33,631 nucleotides of DNA, taken from positions 1-33,631 of the forward strand of contig JBEKPE010000009.1 in assembly GCA_049521055.1 (NCBI GenBank), written 5' to 3'. The notes under the pieces were generated by a model. The model worked only from the letters and a program-made list of their open reading frames with translations, did not search any database and was not told where the DNA came from. Position 1 is the first letter of the stretch; the number at the start of each line of letters is the position of its first letter. The position numbers were made by a program, and so were the translations under genes. This DNA is from FEN-987 sp049521055. Its GTDB lineage: Archaea; Thermoproteota; Bathyarchaeia; 40CM-2-53-6. Positions 22,984 to 30,817 of the stretch are shown here, in pieces.

Positions 22984-24258
22984 TCAGGCGACGACTCCAC
23001 ACCAGTCTAGTATAGCCAATGCATAGACTTTCGTAGCCGCAATCAAATCGTCTATTCTCACATATTCGTTGATGGCATGCATTTGATCGGTGGGGCCTGG
23101 TCCGAAGATTACACTGGGTGTGTCACCATACTTGTTGAGGAACCTTATGTCTGCGGCGCCAGTCCTCCCGCTGACGTTGGCTTCTTCACCCAAAGCTTCG
23201 TTGTACGCTGATCTCACGCATTTCACAATCTCATGATTAGTTGGTATCTCGGATGGCTCTGCGAAATATCCAGTGTACTTGATCGTTGGAGGGTGCTGTT
23301 TCAACCAGGCGTCGGCCATTGTGGCTGCCTTCAAATGCTCACTGAACTGCTTCTTGACTTCGTCAGAATCTTCTCCAGGGACAGTCGCCATGCTGCCCTT
23401 GAGGAGGCATGAGTCTGGGAAAGCGCTAGGGTAGGAACCGGCTTGGAAGACTCCGATTAGACAAGGAATTGTTTCTCTAATATTCGGGTAAAGCGGATGC
23501 TTGACTTTTCCCATTCGTATTTCTTGGAAATCTGAAACGGCTTTTGTAACGGCGTAGCCCTTATCGATCGCATTGATTCCTTCCCATTGCGTTTGTATGC
23601 CTGCTGGTTTCCCTTTCACATAGATCTCATACCATATTCGGCCAATAGAGGCCGGTTGAACGCTCATACTGCTAGTCTCTCCACTGATCCCTGCATCGGC
23701 CTTGTAGCCCCTTGTGACGCAAGCTAAAGTTCCGTTTCCGCTGAGTTCCTCATCTACCGTATATTCTAGGATGACATCTCCTTTCAGCTTCACTCCGGAC
23801 TTGATTATTGCGTTCATTGCCATACTATAACCAGCCAGACCCGCCTTCATGTCGGAAGCTCCACGGCCGTGCAGCTTTCCGTCCCGGATCGTAGCAATCC
23901 AAGGATCGGTATTCCACGCGTCACTCGCTCCTGCAGGTATGACGTCGACGTGACCGTTGAAGAGCAGTGAACGGCCTGGCCCATCTCCCTTATACACGCC
24001 AACCACGTTCGGCCTATCCTTGTAGTCTTTATCCACCGGGACAAAACCTGGATGCTTCCGAAGTTCTTCGAGATTAGGCTCCCAAACGTCAACCTTGACG
24101 CGTAAAGAATCATTCAACCAGTTCGAAATGAAATCTTGAATGTCCCTCTCGTTTCCCGTCACACTGGGGAATGAGACGAGTTTGCGTAGGAAATCCACAA
24201 CTTCTTCGCGGTTCTTCTCGATGTACGAAGACACTGCTTTCCTCGGATTGCTCATCAA
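22984..24258 (-). CDS. M20 family amidohydrolase (ArgE/DapE/YgeY-like)
   Basis: A 424-residue dinuclear zinc hydrolase. Metal and catalytic residues appear in NGHVDVIP (His103, Asp105), GRGASDMKAG (Asp136) and EYTVDEELSG (Glu170-Glu171). A late His is in DQMHAINEYVR. Members remove acyl or carbamoyl groups from N-acyl amino acids (ArgE, DapE, N-carbamoyl amino-acid hydrolases). E. coli YgeY, a member of the purine/ureide set, belongs to the same family. Its ATG follows the CoA-transferase beta stop by 2 nt, and LLM 2 follows. The exact substrate cannot be read from the sequence; an N-carbamoyl or N-acyl amino acid fits the locus. Confidence 0.88.
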   Translation of the reverse strand: MMSNPRKAVSSYIEKNREEVVDFLRKLVSFPSVTGNERDIQDFISNWLNDSLRVKVDVWEPNLEELRKHPGFVPVDKDYKDRPNVVGVYKGDGPGRSLLFNGHVDVIPAGASDAWNTDPWIATIRDGKLHGRGASDMKAGLAGYSMAMNAIIKSGVKLKGDVILEYTVDEELSGNGTLACVTRGYKADAGISGETSSMSVQPASIGRIWYEIYVKGKPAGIQTQWEGINAIDKGYAVTKAVSDFQEIRMGKVKHPLYPNIRETIPCLIGVFQAGSYPSAFPDSCLLKGSMATVPGEDSDEVKKQFSEHLKAATMADAWLKQHPPTIKYTGYFAEPSEIPTNHEIVKCVRSAYNEALGEEANVSGRTGAADIRFLNKYGDTPSVIFGPGPTDQMHAINEYVRIDDLIAATKVYALAILDWCGVVA

Positions 24259-24260
24259 GC

Positions 24261-25043
24261 TCAGCCTCCACGCAACATGACTTTCTCAGGGTCAATTGCT
24301 CTCAGAATTTTAAGTTCATGCTTACTTGGAGGATTTATTCTCTGAAGATGATCTGCGACCGGAAGATGAAAACCTGTGTTCTCTAACACATTGTTTGGTT
24401 CGACGCCATCTTGGACTGCTTCCAACATCAACGCTTTCGTAGTTGGATCAAAGCCCAAGATGCCTAAGTCCGTTACAACTTTGTAGGGTCCCCCGAAGAT
24501 CAGTCCTGCTTCACGCCTCGAATCTCCACCGTTCAATAGTCCGGGGCTCGTTACAAAGTCGACCTTCTCTACGAACCTACGTTTCTCGTGAATCACACAG
24601 ATAATTACACGGGTTGCTGATGTCGCAATATCATTCGCCCCCCCACTTCCTGGCAGTCTAACCTTGGGTGTTTCGAAATCTCCGATTACGGATGTGTTGA
24701 GATTTCCGAATTTATCTATCTGAGCGGCTCCAAGCAACCCGTAGTCTAAGAAACCCCGCTGTTGGTACAGGAACATGTCCGTGATGCTGCAAAACGCCAT
24801 TGCCTTCCGCCCTGCGCGTGCCTCATTGGTTGACAACGGCATTTTGCCCGGCTTCAATTCGGGGGCAATTACCCCGCCTTCGAACATAATCGACAGATTC
24901 GGGCTGTGTGTGAATTGTGCTAGCAAGGCGGCCGCCATGGGCAACCCTATTCCGACAAAGATAGTCTTCCGGTCTTCCAGTAGTCTAGCCGTCGTTATCG
25001 CGATCAACTCCGACTTCGAGTACTCGAGCTTACTTGAGGACAT
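24261..25043 (-). CDS. CoA-transferase, beta subunit
   Basis: A 260-residue family I CoA-transferase subunit of the glutaconate/3-oxoacid type. IFVGIGLPMAAALLAQ is the N-terminal motif and MFEGGVIAP carries Glu55, at the place of the catalytic glutamate of glutaconate CoA-transferase beta that forms the glutamyl-CoA intermediate. RLPGSGGANDIATSA is the oxyanion-loop region. It forms the enzyme with the alpha subunit, whose end it overlaps by 14 nt (ATG inside the stop region). It moves CoA between acetyl- or succinyl-CoA and a carboxylic acid. Which acid is not known. Confidence 0.9.
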   Translation of the reverse strand: MSSSKLEYSKSELIAITTARLLEDRKTIFVGIGLPMAAALLAQFTHSPNLSIMFEGGVIAPELKPGKMPLSTNEARAGRKAMAFCSITDMFLYQQRGFLDYGLLGAAQIDKFGNLNTSVIGDFETPKVRLPGSGGANDIATSATRVIICVIHEKRRFVEKVDFVTSPGLLNGGDSRREAGLIFGGPYKVVTDLGILGFDPTTKALMLEAVQDGVEPNNVLENTGFHLPVADHLQRINPPSKHELKILRAIDPEKVMLRGG

Positions 25044-26004
25044 TTTGCATGTTCCTCTTCAATTTCGTTAACTTAGTTGGGCCGATCTTCTTCAGAAACT
25101 CCTGAAAGGATTCTGTGCTGTATACAAATTCCTTAAGGTAATCTGAGGCCCCATCTATGCCATTTTTGTTGGTTCGCTGGGCGAACTGAGCAAAGTGGTC
25201 GAAGTCCGCCTCATACAAATCCCAGCATTCGCTCGGGTAAGCCCCAAAGGGTACTTTTACTATCGCATCCACGCAGAAGAAGGGAATGGTTGTCCTATCG
25301 GGGTGTTTTCTGATCTCTTTCGAATTAACTACTTTTTCCACGGTTACTATGACTCGTTCTGAGGACCGAGCGATGTCTTGGTCCATGAATTCGTATCCGC
25401 CAACCTGCACATTCCCGGCTTCGTCAGCCATCTGCGCGTGAATGATTCCTACGTCCGAGTAGAGCGCAGGCACGATCAGCACCTTCTCTCCAGAATATGG
25501 GCAAGTAATTGTTTCAACTGCGTTTACTCTCTGAAGGTCAGAACCGAGCATTGAGAAGGTGGGCAGGAAAGTAAGCCCCATGGCCGCAGCTCTGTACCGG
25601 AGGCCGAGTGAAAGATGACTCCACTCCTCGAAAGCTACACGTTGTTCTTCCACGGCCTTACGCATTACGCGAGAAATCCCCCAAGCGTAACCCACGCTCC
25701 ACCAGCTGGTGATAGCCCTTCTCAGCAAAGATGCGCCAACGAGCAAGTCGCCCTCCATTCCAAGAAGGCTTCGCGAGATTGTAAGGTCGCTGACTTTCTG
25801 TCTAATGATTTCATGAATGATCGCTGTCGGAGTTCGAGAATAAAGGCATCCCCCAATCGCAACATGCGAGCCCTCGCGTACGAACCTTCTAACCGCTTCG
25901 TCAGCCGACATGATCTTTGATTGTGGTGACTTCGTTTTTTCTTCGATCTTTCTTCTCTTCTCTGCAACATCTATTGCGTAACGCGAAATCGGTTGATTTA
26001 ACAT
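25030..26004 (-). CDS. CoA-transferase, alpha subunit
   Basis: A 324-residue partner of the beta subunit, glutaconate-CoA-transferase-alpha type. The pattern SADEAVRRFVREGSHVAIGGC, LTISRSLLGMEGDLLVGA, FEEWSHLSLGLRYRAAAMG and DVGIIHAQMADEAGNVQ is characteristic. It binds acyl-CoA with the beta subunit. The ATG has an excellent Shine-Dalgarno (GGAGG six nt before it, positions 26011-26015). It starts the CoA-transferase-M20-LLM operon and diverges from the ABC importer. The first 30 residues are a charged extension not found in most members. Confidence 0.9.
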   Translation of the reverse strand: MLNQPISRYAIDVAEKRRKIEEKTKSPQSKIMSADEAVRRFVREGSHVAIGGCLYSRTPTAIIHEIIRQKVSDLTISRSLLGMEGDLLVGASLLRRAITSWWSVGYAWGISRVMRKAVEEQRVAFEEWSHLSLGLRYRAAAMGLTFLPTFSMLGSDLQRVNAVETITCPYSGEKVLIVPALYSDVGIIHAQMADEAGNVQVGGYEFMDQDIARSSERVIVTVEKVVNSKEIRKHPDRTTIPFFCVDAIVKVPFGAYPSECWDLYEADFDHFAQFAQRTNKNGIDGASDYLKEFVYSTESFQEFLKKIGPTKLTKLKRNMQNVLK

Positions 26005-26010
26005 CGTGGT

Positions 26011-26015
26011 CCTCC
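26011..26015 (-). promoter_or_regulatory. Ribosome binding site of the CoA-transferase operon
   Basis: GGAGG on the minus strand, 6 nt before the ATG at 26002-26004. This is the strongest Shine-Dalgarno in the window and implies a leadered transcript. Confidence 0.65.
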
Positions 26016-26040
26016 GGGTGCTCTGCGAGTTATTCGAGTG

Positions 26041-26062
26041 GAAATACCCTTATCGGTATTTC
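26041..26062. promoter_or_regulatory. 22-bp interrupted palindrome, putative operator
   Basis: GAAATACC and GGTATTTC are exact reverse complements around CTTATC. It sits between the divergent CoA-transferase and ABC importer genes, 11 nt before the TATA-like TTATATT of the importer (26073-26079). Confidence 0.5.
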
Positions 26063-26072
26063 ATCGGCACTG

Positions 26073-26079
26073 TTATATT
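26073..26079 (+). promoter_or_regulatory. TATA box of the ABC importer operon
   Basis: TTATATT ends 33 nt before the TTG start of the substrate-binding protein, consistent with a short leader. Confidence 0.45.
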
Positions 26080-26111
26080 CTCATTGCAAACACTGAAAAC
26101 TAGCGATATAT

Positions 26112-27419
26112 TTGTCAACCAAAACTGTAACTAAGAAAACACTAGCAATAGTTGTCGCTGTAATCGTGCTTCTAGCGATTGTAGGAGGCGCGTACTATTA
26201 CACCACGTCAACATCAGCACCTATGACATCAACAACGATGATGACAACGCAAGGCGCATCCATGACGAGTGCATCGGCGCAAGGTGTGATCAAGATCGGA
26301 TTGATCACTCCGCTCAGCGGAATCTATGCCCCTGACGGGACGCAAGTACAACAGGGTGCACAGATGGCAGTGGACCAGCTCAATGCGGCCGGTGGAGTCA
26401 TGGGCCGACAAATTCAGGTACTTCCTCAAGACGAAGGCGCAACGACCGCCGATACAGTAAACGCAGCCCAAATCCTCGTCAACCAACAGAATGTAAACTT
26501 CATGATGGGCCCATATTTCAGCGGAGACGTCAGGGCAACTCTCCCGATCACCACAGCCGCTAAGATGGTCCAAATACTAACCGTCTCAAGCCTCGACGCA
26601 TTAATGGTACCACCACAGAACAATTACCTATTTCGTGTAACACTACCAGACAGCGGTTACGCAACCATGACGATTTCATGGCTCGGCCTAATACACGCAA
26701 AATCTTTCGTGTATGAAGCAGAGGACTATGGATACGCGCATGAAATCGGCAGCTTCTTGACCAATCAAAGTGCAAGTGCAGGCGTCACAATGCTTTCCGC
26801 AGACTATTTCCCAGACACTGCTACAGACTACTCATCTGCAATAAATCACATTGCTTCGCTCAAACCTGACGGCGTCGTCGTGGTAATGGAAGGAACAAAC
26901 GGCATCGACTTCCAAAAACAGTTCGGAGCCAATCCGGCTGTTAACAAGATACCAATCTTCCACCTCGAAACGTTGTTGATATTGCCTACGAATGCGCAAG
27001 CCATCAACGCTGCAGTCCCAGGTGGAGTAAATGACGTCTTTGTTGGACCAATCAGCACCATCACGAACCAGACAGCGGCCTTCCAGCAATCATTTCAGCA
27101 GAAATACGGCCAAACCGCGAGCCACTACGCCATGGACGGATACGACGGAGTAATGATACTCGCAAACGCAATCACCAAAGCAGGCAGCACAGACTCAGAC
27201 GCTGTAGCCACAGCATTGTCCTCGACAGATTACACTGGCCCCGGTGGGCACGTAATATTTCTGAGCAACCATAACCCAACATTGGGCCCAGGATTCCTCA
27301 CAGGGACAATCTATCAAATCACAGTGACAAACAACGACATTCACTATCAAATCGTCTGGCCCTCTATGTGGGCCAATGCAACCGCGGTAAACCCATCGAC
27401 AGGGCAACCATATCCCTGA
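26112..27419 (+). CDS. livK: Substrate-binding protein of a branched-chain-amino-acid-type ABC importer
   Basis: A 435-residue extracellular binding protein. Residues 9-29 are one membrane helix (LAIVVAVIVLLAIVGGAYYY). A Thr/Ser/Met-rich linker to about residue 58 follows, and then the periplasmic-binding fold starts (IKIGLITPLSGIYAPDGTQV). No lipobox Cys is present, so it is anchored by the helix. The fold is type I, as in LivJ/LivK and in urea- or amide-binding relatives. The linker is typical of archaeal binding proteins. Start is TTG without a clear Shine-Dalgarno. Ligand is unknown; the catabolic neighbourhood makes an amino acid, urea/ureide or purine-like compound possible. Confidence 0.9.
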   Translation: MSTKTVTKKTLAIVVAVIVLLAIVGGAYYYTTSTSAPMTSTTMMTTQGASMTSASAQGVIKIGLITPLSGIYAPDGTQVQQGAQMAVDQLNAAGGVMGRQIQVLPQDEGATTADTVNAAQILVNQQNVNFMMGPYFSGDVRATLPITTAAKMVQILTVSSLDALMVPPQNNYLFRVTLPDSGYATMTISWLGLIHAKSFVYEAEDYGYAHEIGSFLTNQSASAGVTMLSADYFPDTATDYSSAINHIASLKPDGVVVVMEGTNGIDFQKQFGANPAVNKIPIFHLETLLILPTNAQAINAAVPGGVNDVFVGPISTITNQTAAFQQSFQQKYGQTASHYAMDGYDGVMILANAITKAGSTDSDAVATALSSTDYTGPGGHVIFLSNHNPTLGPGFLTGTIYQITVTNNDIHYQIVWPSMWANATAVNPSTGQPYP

Positions 27420-27459
27420 GAAACGCTAACTACACATATAGCCTACCTCCCTTCTTCCC

Positions 27460-27466
27460 TTTTTTT
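27460..27466 (+). terminator. T7 tract between livK and livH
   Basis: Seven T residues after a pyrimidine-rich stretch, in the 49-nt gap. In archaea such a tract can stop part of transcription, giving more binding protein than membrane parts. Confidence 0.45.
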
Positions 27467-27468
27467 AC

Positions 27469-28377
27469 GTGTGCGACGTGCCAGCCTCCGCATTCCAAGG
27501 ATTATATCTCTCGATTGTTTCAGGAATCAGCTACGGACTCATTATCAGCCTGCTAGCGGGCGGGCTTTCACTCATCTACGGAGTGATGAATAACGTTAAC
27601 ACCTCGCACGGCGCCTTTTACATGCTAGGCGGATTTCTCACATTTTTCGCGGTAAGTTCTCTTCATCTCCCCATCATCCTCAGCATAACTTTCGCGTTCG
27701 CCGCTGCTTTCGGATTAGGACTAATCTTCCTCTACACCTTGGTTCCGAGAAGAATGTGGGTATCAAGCGACCCTGATTCCCAAAATATTGTAATGATTTT
27801 GTTCTTGGCGCTGGCGCAGGTTCTACAACGCGGGGCCTTCATCGTCTATGGAGGGGGATCCGTCGCTGTTCCAAGCATTCTATTCGGAAGCATCGCGTTG
27901 CCAGGAGACCTATTCATTTCCTACCAGACTGTAATCTCTATAGCGATATCTATTCTCTGCTACGTTGCATTATTCATCTTCCTACGGGATAGCAAGATAG
28001 GCAAAGCAATTCGGGCGTTTTCCCAAGACAGAGAATTAGCTGAGGCCATGGGTGTTCGAGTTAGCACAATAGCTTTGATGTCCTTCGGCCTCGGAGTCTC
28101 GTTAGCGGCGCTGAGCGGCGCTCTTCTTTCCTCAATCTACAGTATCACCGCCGCCACTGGTTGGAACGAACTGGTAATCGCGTTCGTGATTGTAACTTTC
28201 GGAGGGATCGGAAGCATATCGGGAAGCTTTCTCGGCGGTTTAGTGTATGGGATAATCTACTCAATCACCCAGTATTACCTTCCGGCCTACTCATTTGTTA
28301 TCGCACTCGTCCTCATCTACATCGTTCTAGTCACAAAACCCACGGGGATACTGGGCGAGATTATTGAAAGGGCTTGA
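27469..28377 (+). CDS. livH: ABC importer permease, LivH type
   Basis: A 302-residue membrane protein with eight or so hydrophobic helices. LSLIYGVMNNVNTSHGAFYMLGG is the LivH signature (two pieces here, GLSLIYGVMNNVNTSHG then AFYMLGG). The cytoplasmic EAA-like loop is KIGKAIRAFSQDRELAEAMGV. GTG start at 27469; a second GTG at 27478 is possible. It overlaps livM by 14 nt. It forms the translocation path with LivM. Confidence 0.92.
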   Translation: MCDVPASAFQGLYLSIVSGISYGLIISLLAGGLSLIYGVMNNVNTSHGAFYMLGGFLTFFAVSSLHLPIILSITFAFAAAFGLGLIFLYTLVPRRMWVSSDPDSQNIVMILFLALAQVLQRGAFIVYGGGSVAVPSILFGSIALPGDLFISYQTVISIAISILCYVALFIFLRDSKIGKAIRAFSQDRELAEAMGVRVSTIALMSFGLGVSLAALSGALLSSIYSITAATGWNELVIAFVIVTFGGIGSISGSFLGGLVYGIIYSITQYYLPAYSFVIALVLIYIVLVTKPTGILGEIIERA

Positions 28378-29341
28378 ATCCTCTTCCCTGATCTCATGGG
28401 TGAAGGGAATCAACCTAAGAGACATCAATTTTCTAATACTCTTGGTTTCGATCGTACCTAGCACAATAATCTTCTTCGCGGACAAGCCGTACCTGAAATT
28501 CATTATGATGTACTTCTTTGCGTATGCAATCTACACGGCAAGCTGGGATCTTCTCTACAGTTACTCGGGTCAGTTAAGCCTCGGTCAAGCCTTGCCCTTC
28601 GGGCTAGGAGCATTCTTCACCATCATGCTTACTCAAATCATGAAGTTGCCATTAGTGCCCTCAGCGATCGTCGGAACACTTGGTGCAGCAGCCGTTGGTG
28701 GAAGTATCGGGGCAACAACGATTAGGCTCAAACCAGGATACCAAGGAATAGCTATCCTCCTATTCTCACAAGTTCTCTATTGGCTTTCCCTCATAGCTTA
28801 CGGAGAAGAAGGAGTATCCATATTCAGTGAGACTCCCCCAAGTGAAACTACCATATACCTTACCGGACTCACACTGTTCCTACTAGCCATGCTTTCAATA
28901 TACATGATTCAGAATTCTACCTACAAACTCAAACTGCTCGCAATAAAGGGGGACAATCTCGCTGCAGAAGTATGCGGGATAAACGTTCCCGTTCACAAGG
29001 CTATCGTTTTCTTCCTGAGCGCCTTCTTTGCTGGATTAGCTGGAACGTACTACGGAATTTTCACCTCGCACGCCGACTTTAGCATCTTCGCAGTTCCAAA
29101 TTCGTTCCTTCCAATTGGAATGGCGATCGTAGGGGGAGTCGGTTTCTTAGGCGGACCCATAATCGGTAGCGCCGTCGTTAGTTTGATAATCAATATCCTT
29201 CCGGTCTGGTATTCACTCGCGATAACATACTTCGCCTACGGAATCGTAGTCATCATCATCTTGAAGCTGAGACCCACTGGTATCCTGGGCCTCCTCAAGC
29301 AAATTGCGCGAAAGGAGAAATCAAGAGTTGCTAAGGGTTGA
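28364..29341 (+). CDS. livM: ABC importer permease, LivM type
   Basis: A 325-residue membrane protein with about nine helices. The pattern YSGQLSLGQALPFGLGAFF and the cytoplasmic loop LKLLAIKGDNLAAEVCGINVPVHK identify LivM. VGGVGFLGGPIIGSAVVS near the C-terminus is typical. TTG start; its first 14 nt overlap the livH end. It pairs with LivH. Confidence 0.92.
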   Translation: MKGLESSSLISWVKGINLRDINFLILLVSIVPSTIIFFADKPYLKFIMMYFFAYAIYTASWDLLYSYSGQLSLGQALPFGLGAFFTIMLTQIMKLPLVPSAIVGTLGAAAVGGSIGATTIRLKPGYQGIAILLFSQVLYWLSLIAYGEEGVSIFSETPPSETTIYLTGLTLFLLAMLSIYMIQNSTYKLKLLAIKGDNLAAEVCGINVPVHKAIVFFLSAFFAGLAGTYYGIFTSHADFSIFAVPNSFLPIGMAIVGGVGFLGGPIIGSAVVSLIINILPVWYSLAITYFAYGIVVIIILKLRPTGILGLLKQIARKEKSRVAKG

Positions 29342-30020
29342 AGCCTTAGAAAAACGGTTCGGAGGCCTGACAGCACTTTCAAACATCGATATCAAAGTTG
29401 ACAAGGGGAAGATCTACGGTCTTATCGGGCCGAATGGATCAGGCAAGACTACGTTGCTTAACCTCGTCACAGGTGTCCTCAAACCAACCCGAGGCAAGAT
29501 CTACGTGAAAGACGTTGACGTGACCGGGAAACCGCCCCACGCAATAACACGGATGGGCGTGAGTAGGACATTTCAGATTCCTAGAATATTCCCGGAATTA
29601 ACTGTCGAAGAAAATATGCTCGCGATCAAACATGAGTCATTCTCAAGAGATAGACTAGATGAAGTGTTGAAGCTGGTCGACCTAAATGATGTGAGAGCGA
29701 ATAAAGCCAAGTCCTTAGGGTACGGGCAACGCAAAGACCTGGAGCTAGCCAGAGCAATCGTCCTCGATACCGAGCTTCTATTTCTAGATGAACCAATGGC
29801 TGGACTTCACGGCTCCACCATAGGAGTAATTTCAAAACATATTCGCACTCTAAACAAAGAAATGGGGAAAACGCTCGTAATCATTGAACATCACCTGGAA
29901 GAGTTAATGCAACTTACAGATTACGTGTTCGTCCTTGATCACGGCGAAAAAATAGAGGAAGGGAAACCAGACGTAATCAGAAGCAGCAAAATCGTCCACC
30001 GAGCTTACTTCGGAGCGTGA
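29328..30020 (+). CDS. livG: ABC importer ATPase, LivG type
   Basis: A 230-residue ATPase. Walker A is GPNGSGKTT, Walker B is LLFLDEPMAGL, and the signature is LGYGQRKDLELARAI, with LGYGQ in place of LSGGQ, as seen in LivG proteins. The TTG at 29328 is favoured because AAAGGAG (29311-29317) stands ten nt before it and the product then starts LRVEALEKRFGG; an upstream TTG at 29304 would add eight unmatched residues. It overlaps livM by 14 nt and livF by 4 nt. Confidence 0.9.
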   Translation: MLRVEALEKRFGGLTALSNIDIKVDKGKIYGLIGPNGSGKTTLLNLVTGVLKPTRGKIYVKDVDVTGKPPHAITRMGVSRTFQIPRIFPELTVEENMLAIKHESFSRDRLDEVLKLVDLNDVRANKAKSLGYGQRKDLELARAIVLDTELLFLDEPMAGLHGSTIGVISKHIRTLNKEMGKTLVIIEHHLEELMQLTDYVFVLDHGEKIEEGKPDVIRSSKIVHRAYFGA

Positions 30021-30724
30021 CCCTGCTGCTCAAAGTCGAGAACATTCGCGCTGGCTATGCAGGGGCCGAAGTATTACACTCAGTCAGTATCGAAGCTCGA
30101 GACAAAGAGATAACTATCCTCTTAGGGCCCAACGGGGCAGGTAAGTCAACACTACTGAAAACAATCATAGGGTTGGTCTCCCCGACCGGGGGAAAACTCT
30201 ACGCTAACGATAAGAACATCACCAAAGCCAGCACGACCGACATCATCAAACTAGGAATCTCGTACGTTCCTCAAGGCGCCTCACTCTTTCCCAGCATGAC
30301 GGTGAGAGAAAACCTTGAGATGGGCTACTACACTCTGTCCGACAAACAGGAGCTCAAAAAGAAAATCTCAGAGACATGTGACATCTTCCCAATTCTCAAA
30401 GACCGAATGCATCAGAAAGCAGGCCTCATGAGCGGCGGAGAGAGGCAGATGCTTGCCATAGGAAGAGCACTAGTTTCATCCCCCAAACTAATACTCCTCG
30501 ATGAACCCTCATCCGGACTTGACGTTGGAAAACAAGCAATCATCTTCGATAAACTCGTTCAACTAAACAAAGAAGGAATCGCGATTCTACTAGTTGAACA
30601 AAGCGTGGAGAAAGCAACCAAGATAGCCCATCATGCCTACCTTTTGTCCAGCGGGACACTCAAATTCTCAGGCGAAGCCTCACAACTAACAGAGAATATG
30701 CTCTCCAGCGTCTTCGGCAAATAA
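30017..30724 (+). CDS. livF: ABC importer ATPase, LivF type
   Basis: A 235-residue ATPase, the second nucleotide-binding partner. Walker A is LLGPNGAGKST, signature MSGGERQMLAIGRAL, Walker B LILLDEPSSGL, then a His-like switch region (LLVEQSVEKA, with Gln in the H-loop neighbourhood as in LivF). It begins at a GTGA overlap with livG. It closes the five-gene importer, so the transporter is complete. Confidence 0.93.
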   Translation: MTLLLKVENIRAGYAGAEVLHSVSIEARDKEITILLGPNGAGKSTLLKTIIGLVSPTGGKLYANDKNITKASTTDIIKLGISYVPQGASLFPSMTVRENLEMGYYTLSDKQELKKKISETCDIFPILKDRMHQKAGLMSGGERQMLAIGRALVSSPKLILLDEPSSGLDVGKQAIIFDKLVQLNKEGIAILLVEQSVEKATKIAHHAYLLSSGTLKFSGEASQLTENMLSSVFGK

Positions 30725-30777
30725 CTGGCTGCGACTGAAACAACCCGATACGATGTGGACATCAAGTGCGTACATAA

Positions 30778-30797
30778 TCAGCAGAAGCAACTGCTGA
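30778..30797. terminator. Hairpin between convergent livF and the amidohydrolase
   Basis: TCAGCAG (30778-30784) and CTGCTGA (30791-30797) pair perfectly across AAGCAA. It lies centrally in the 93-nt gap between two converging genes. No long T-tract follows on either side. Confidence 0.4.
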
Positions 30798-30817
30798 AAC
30801 TTCTTCACAACCTAAGC

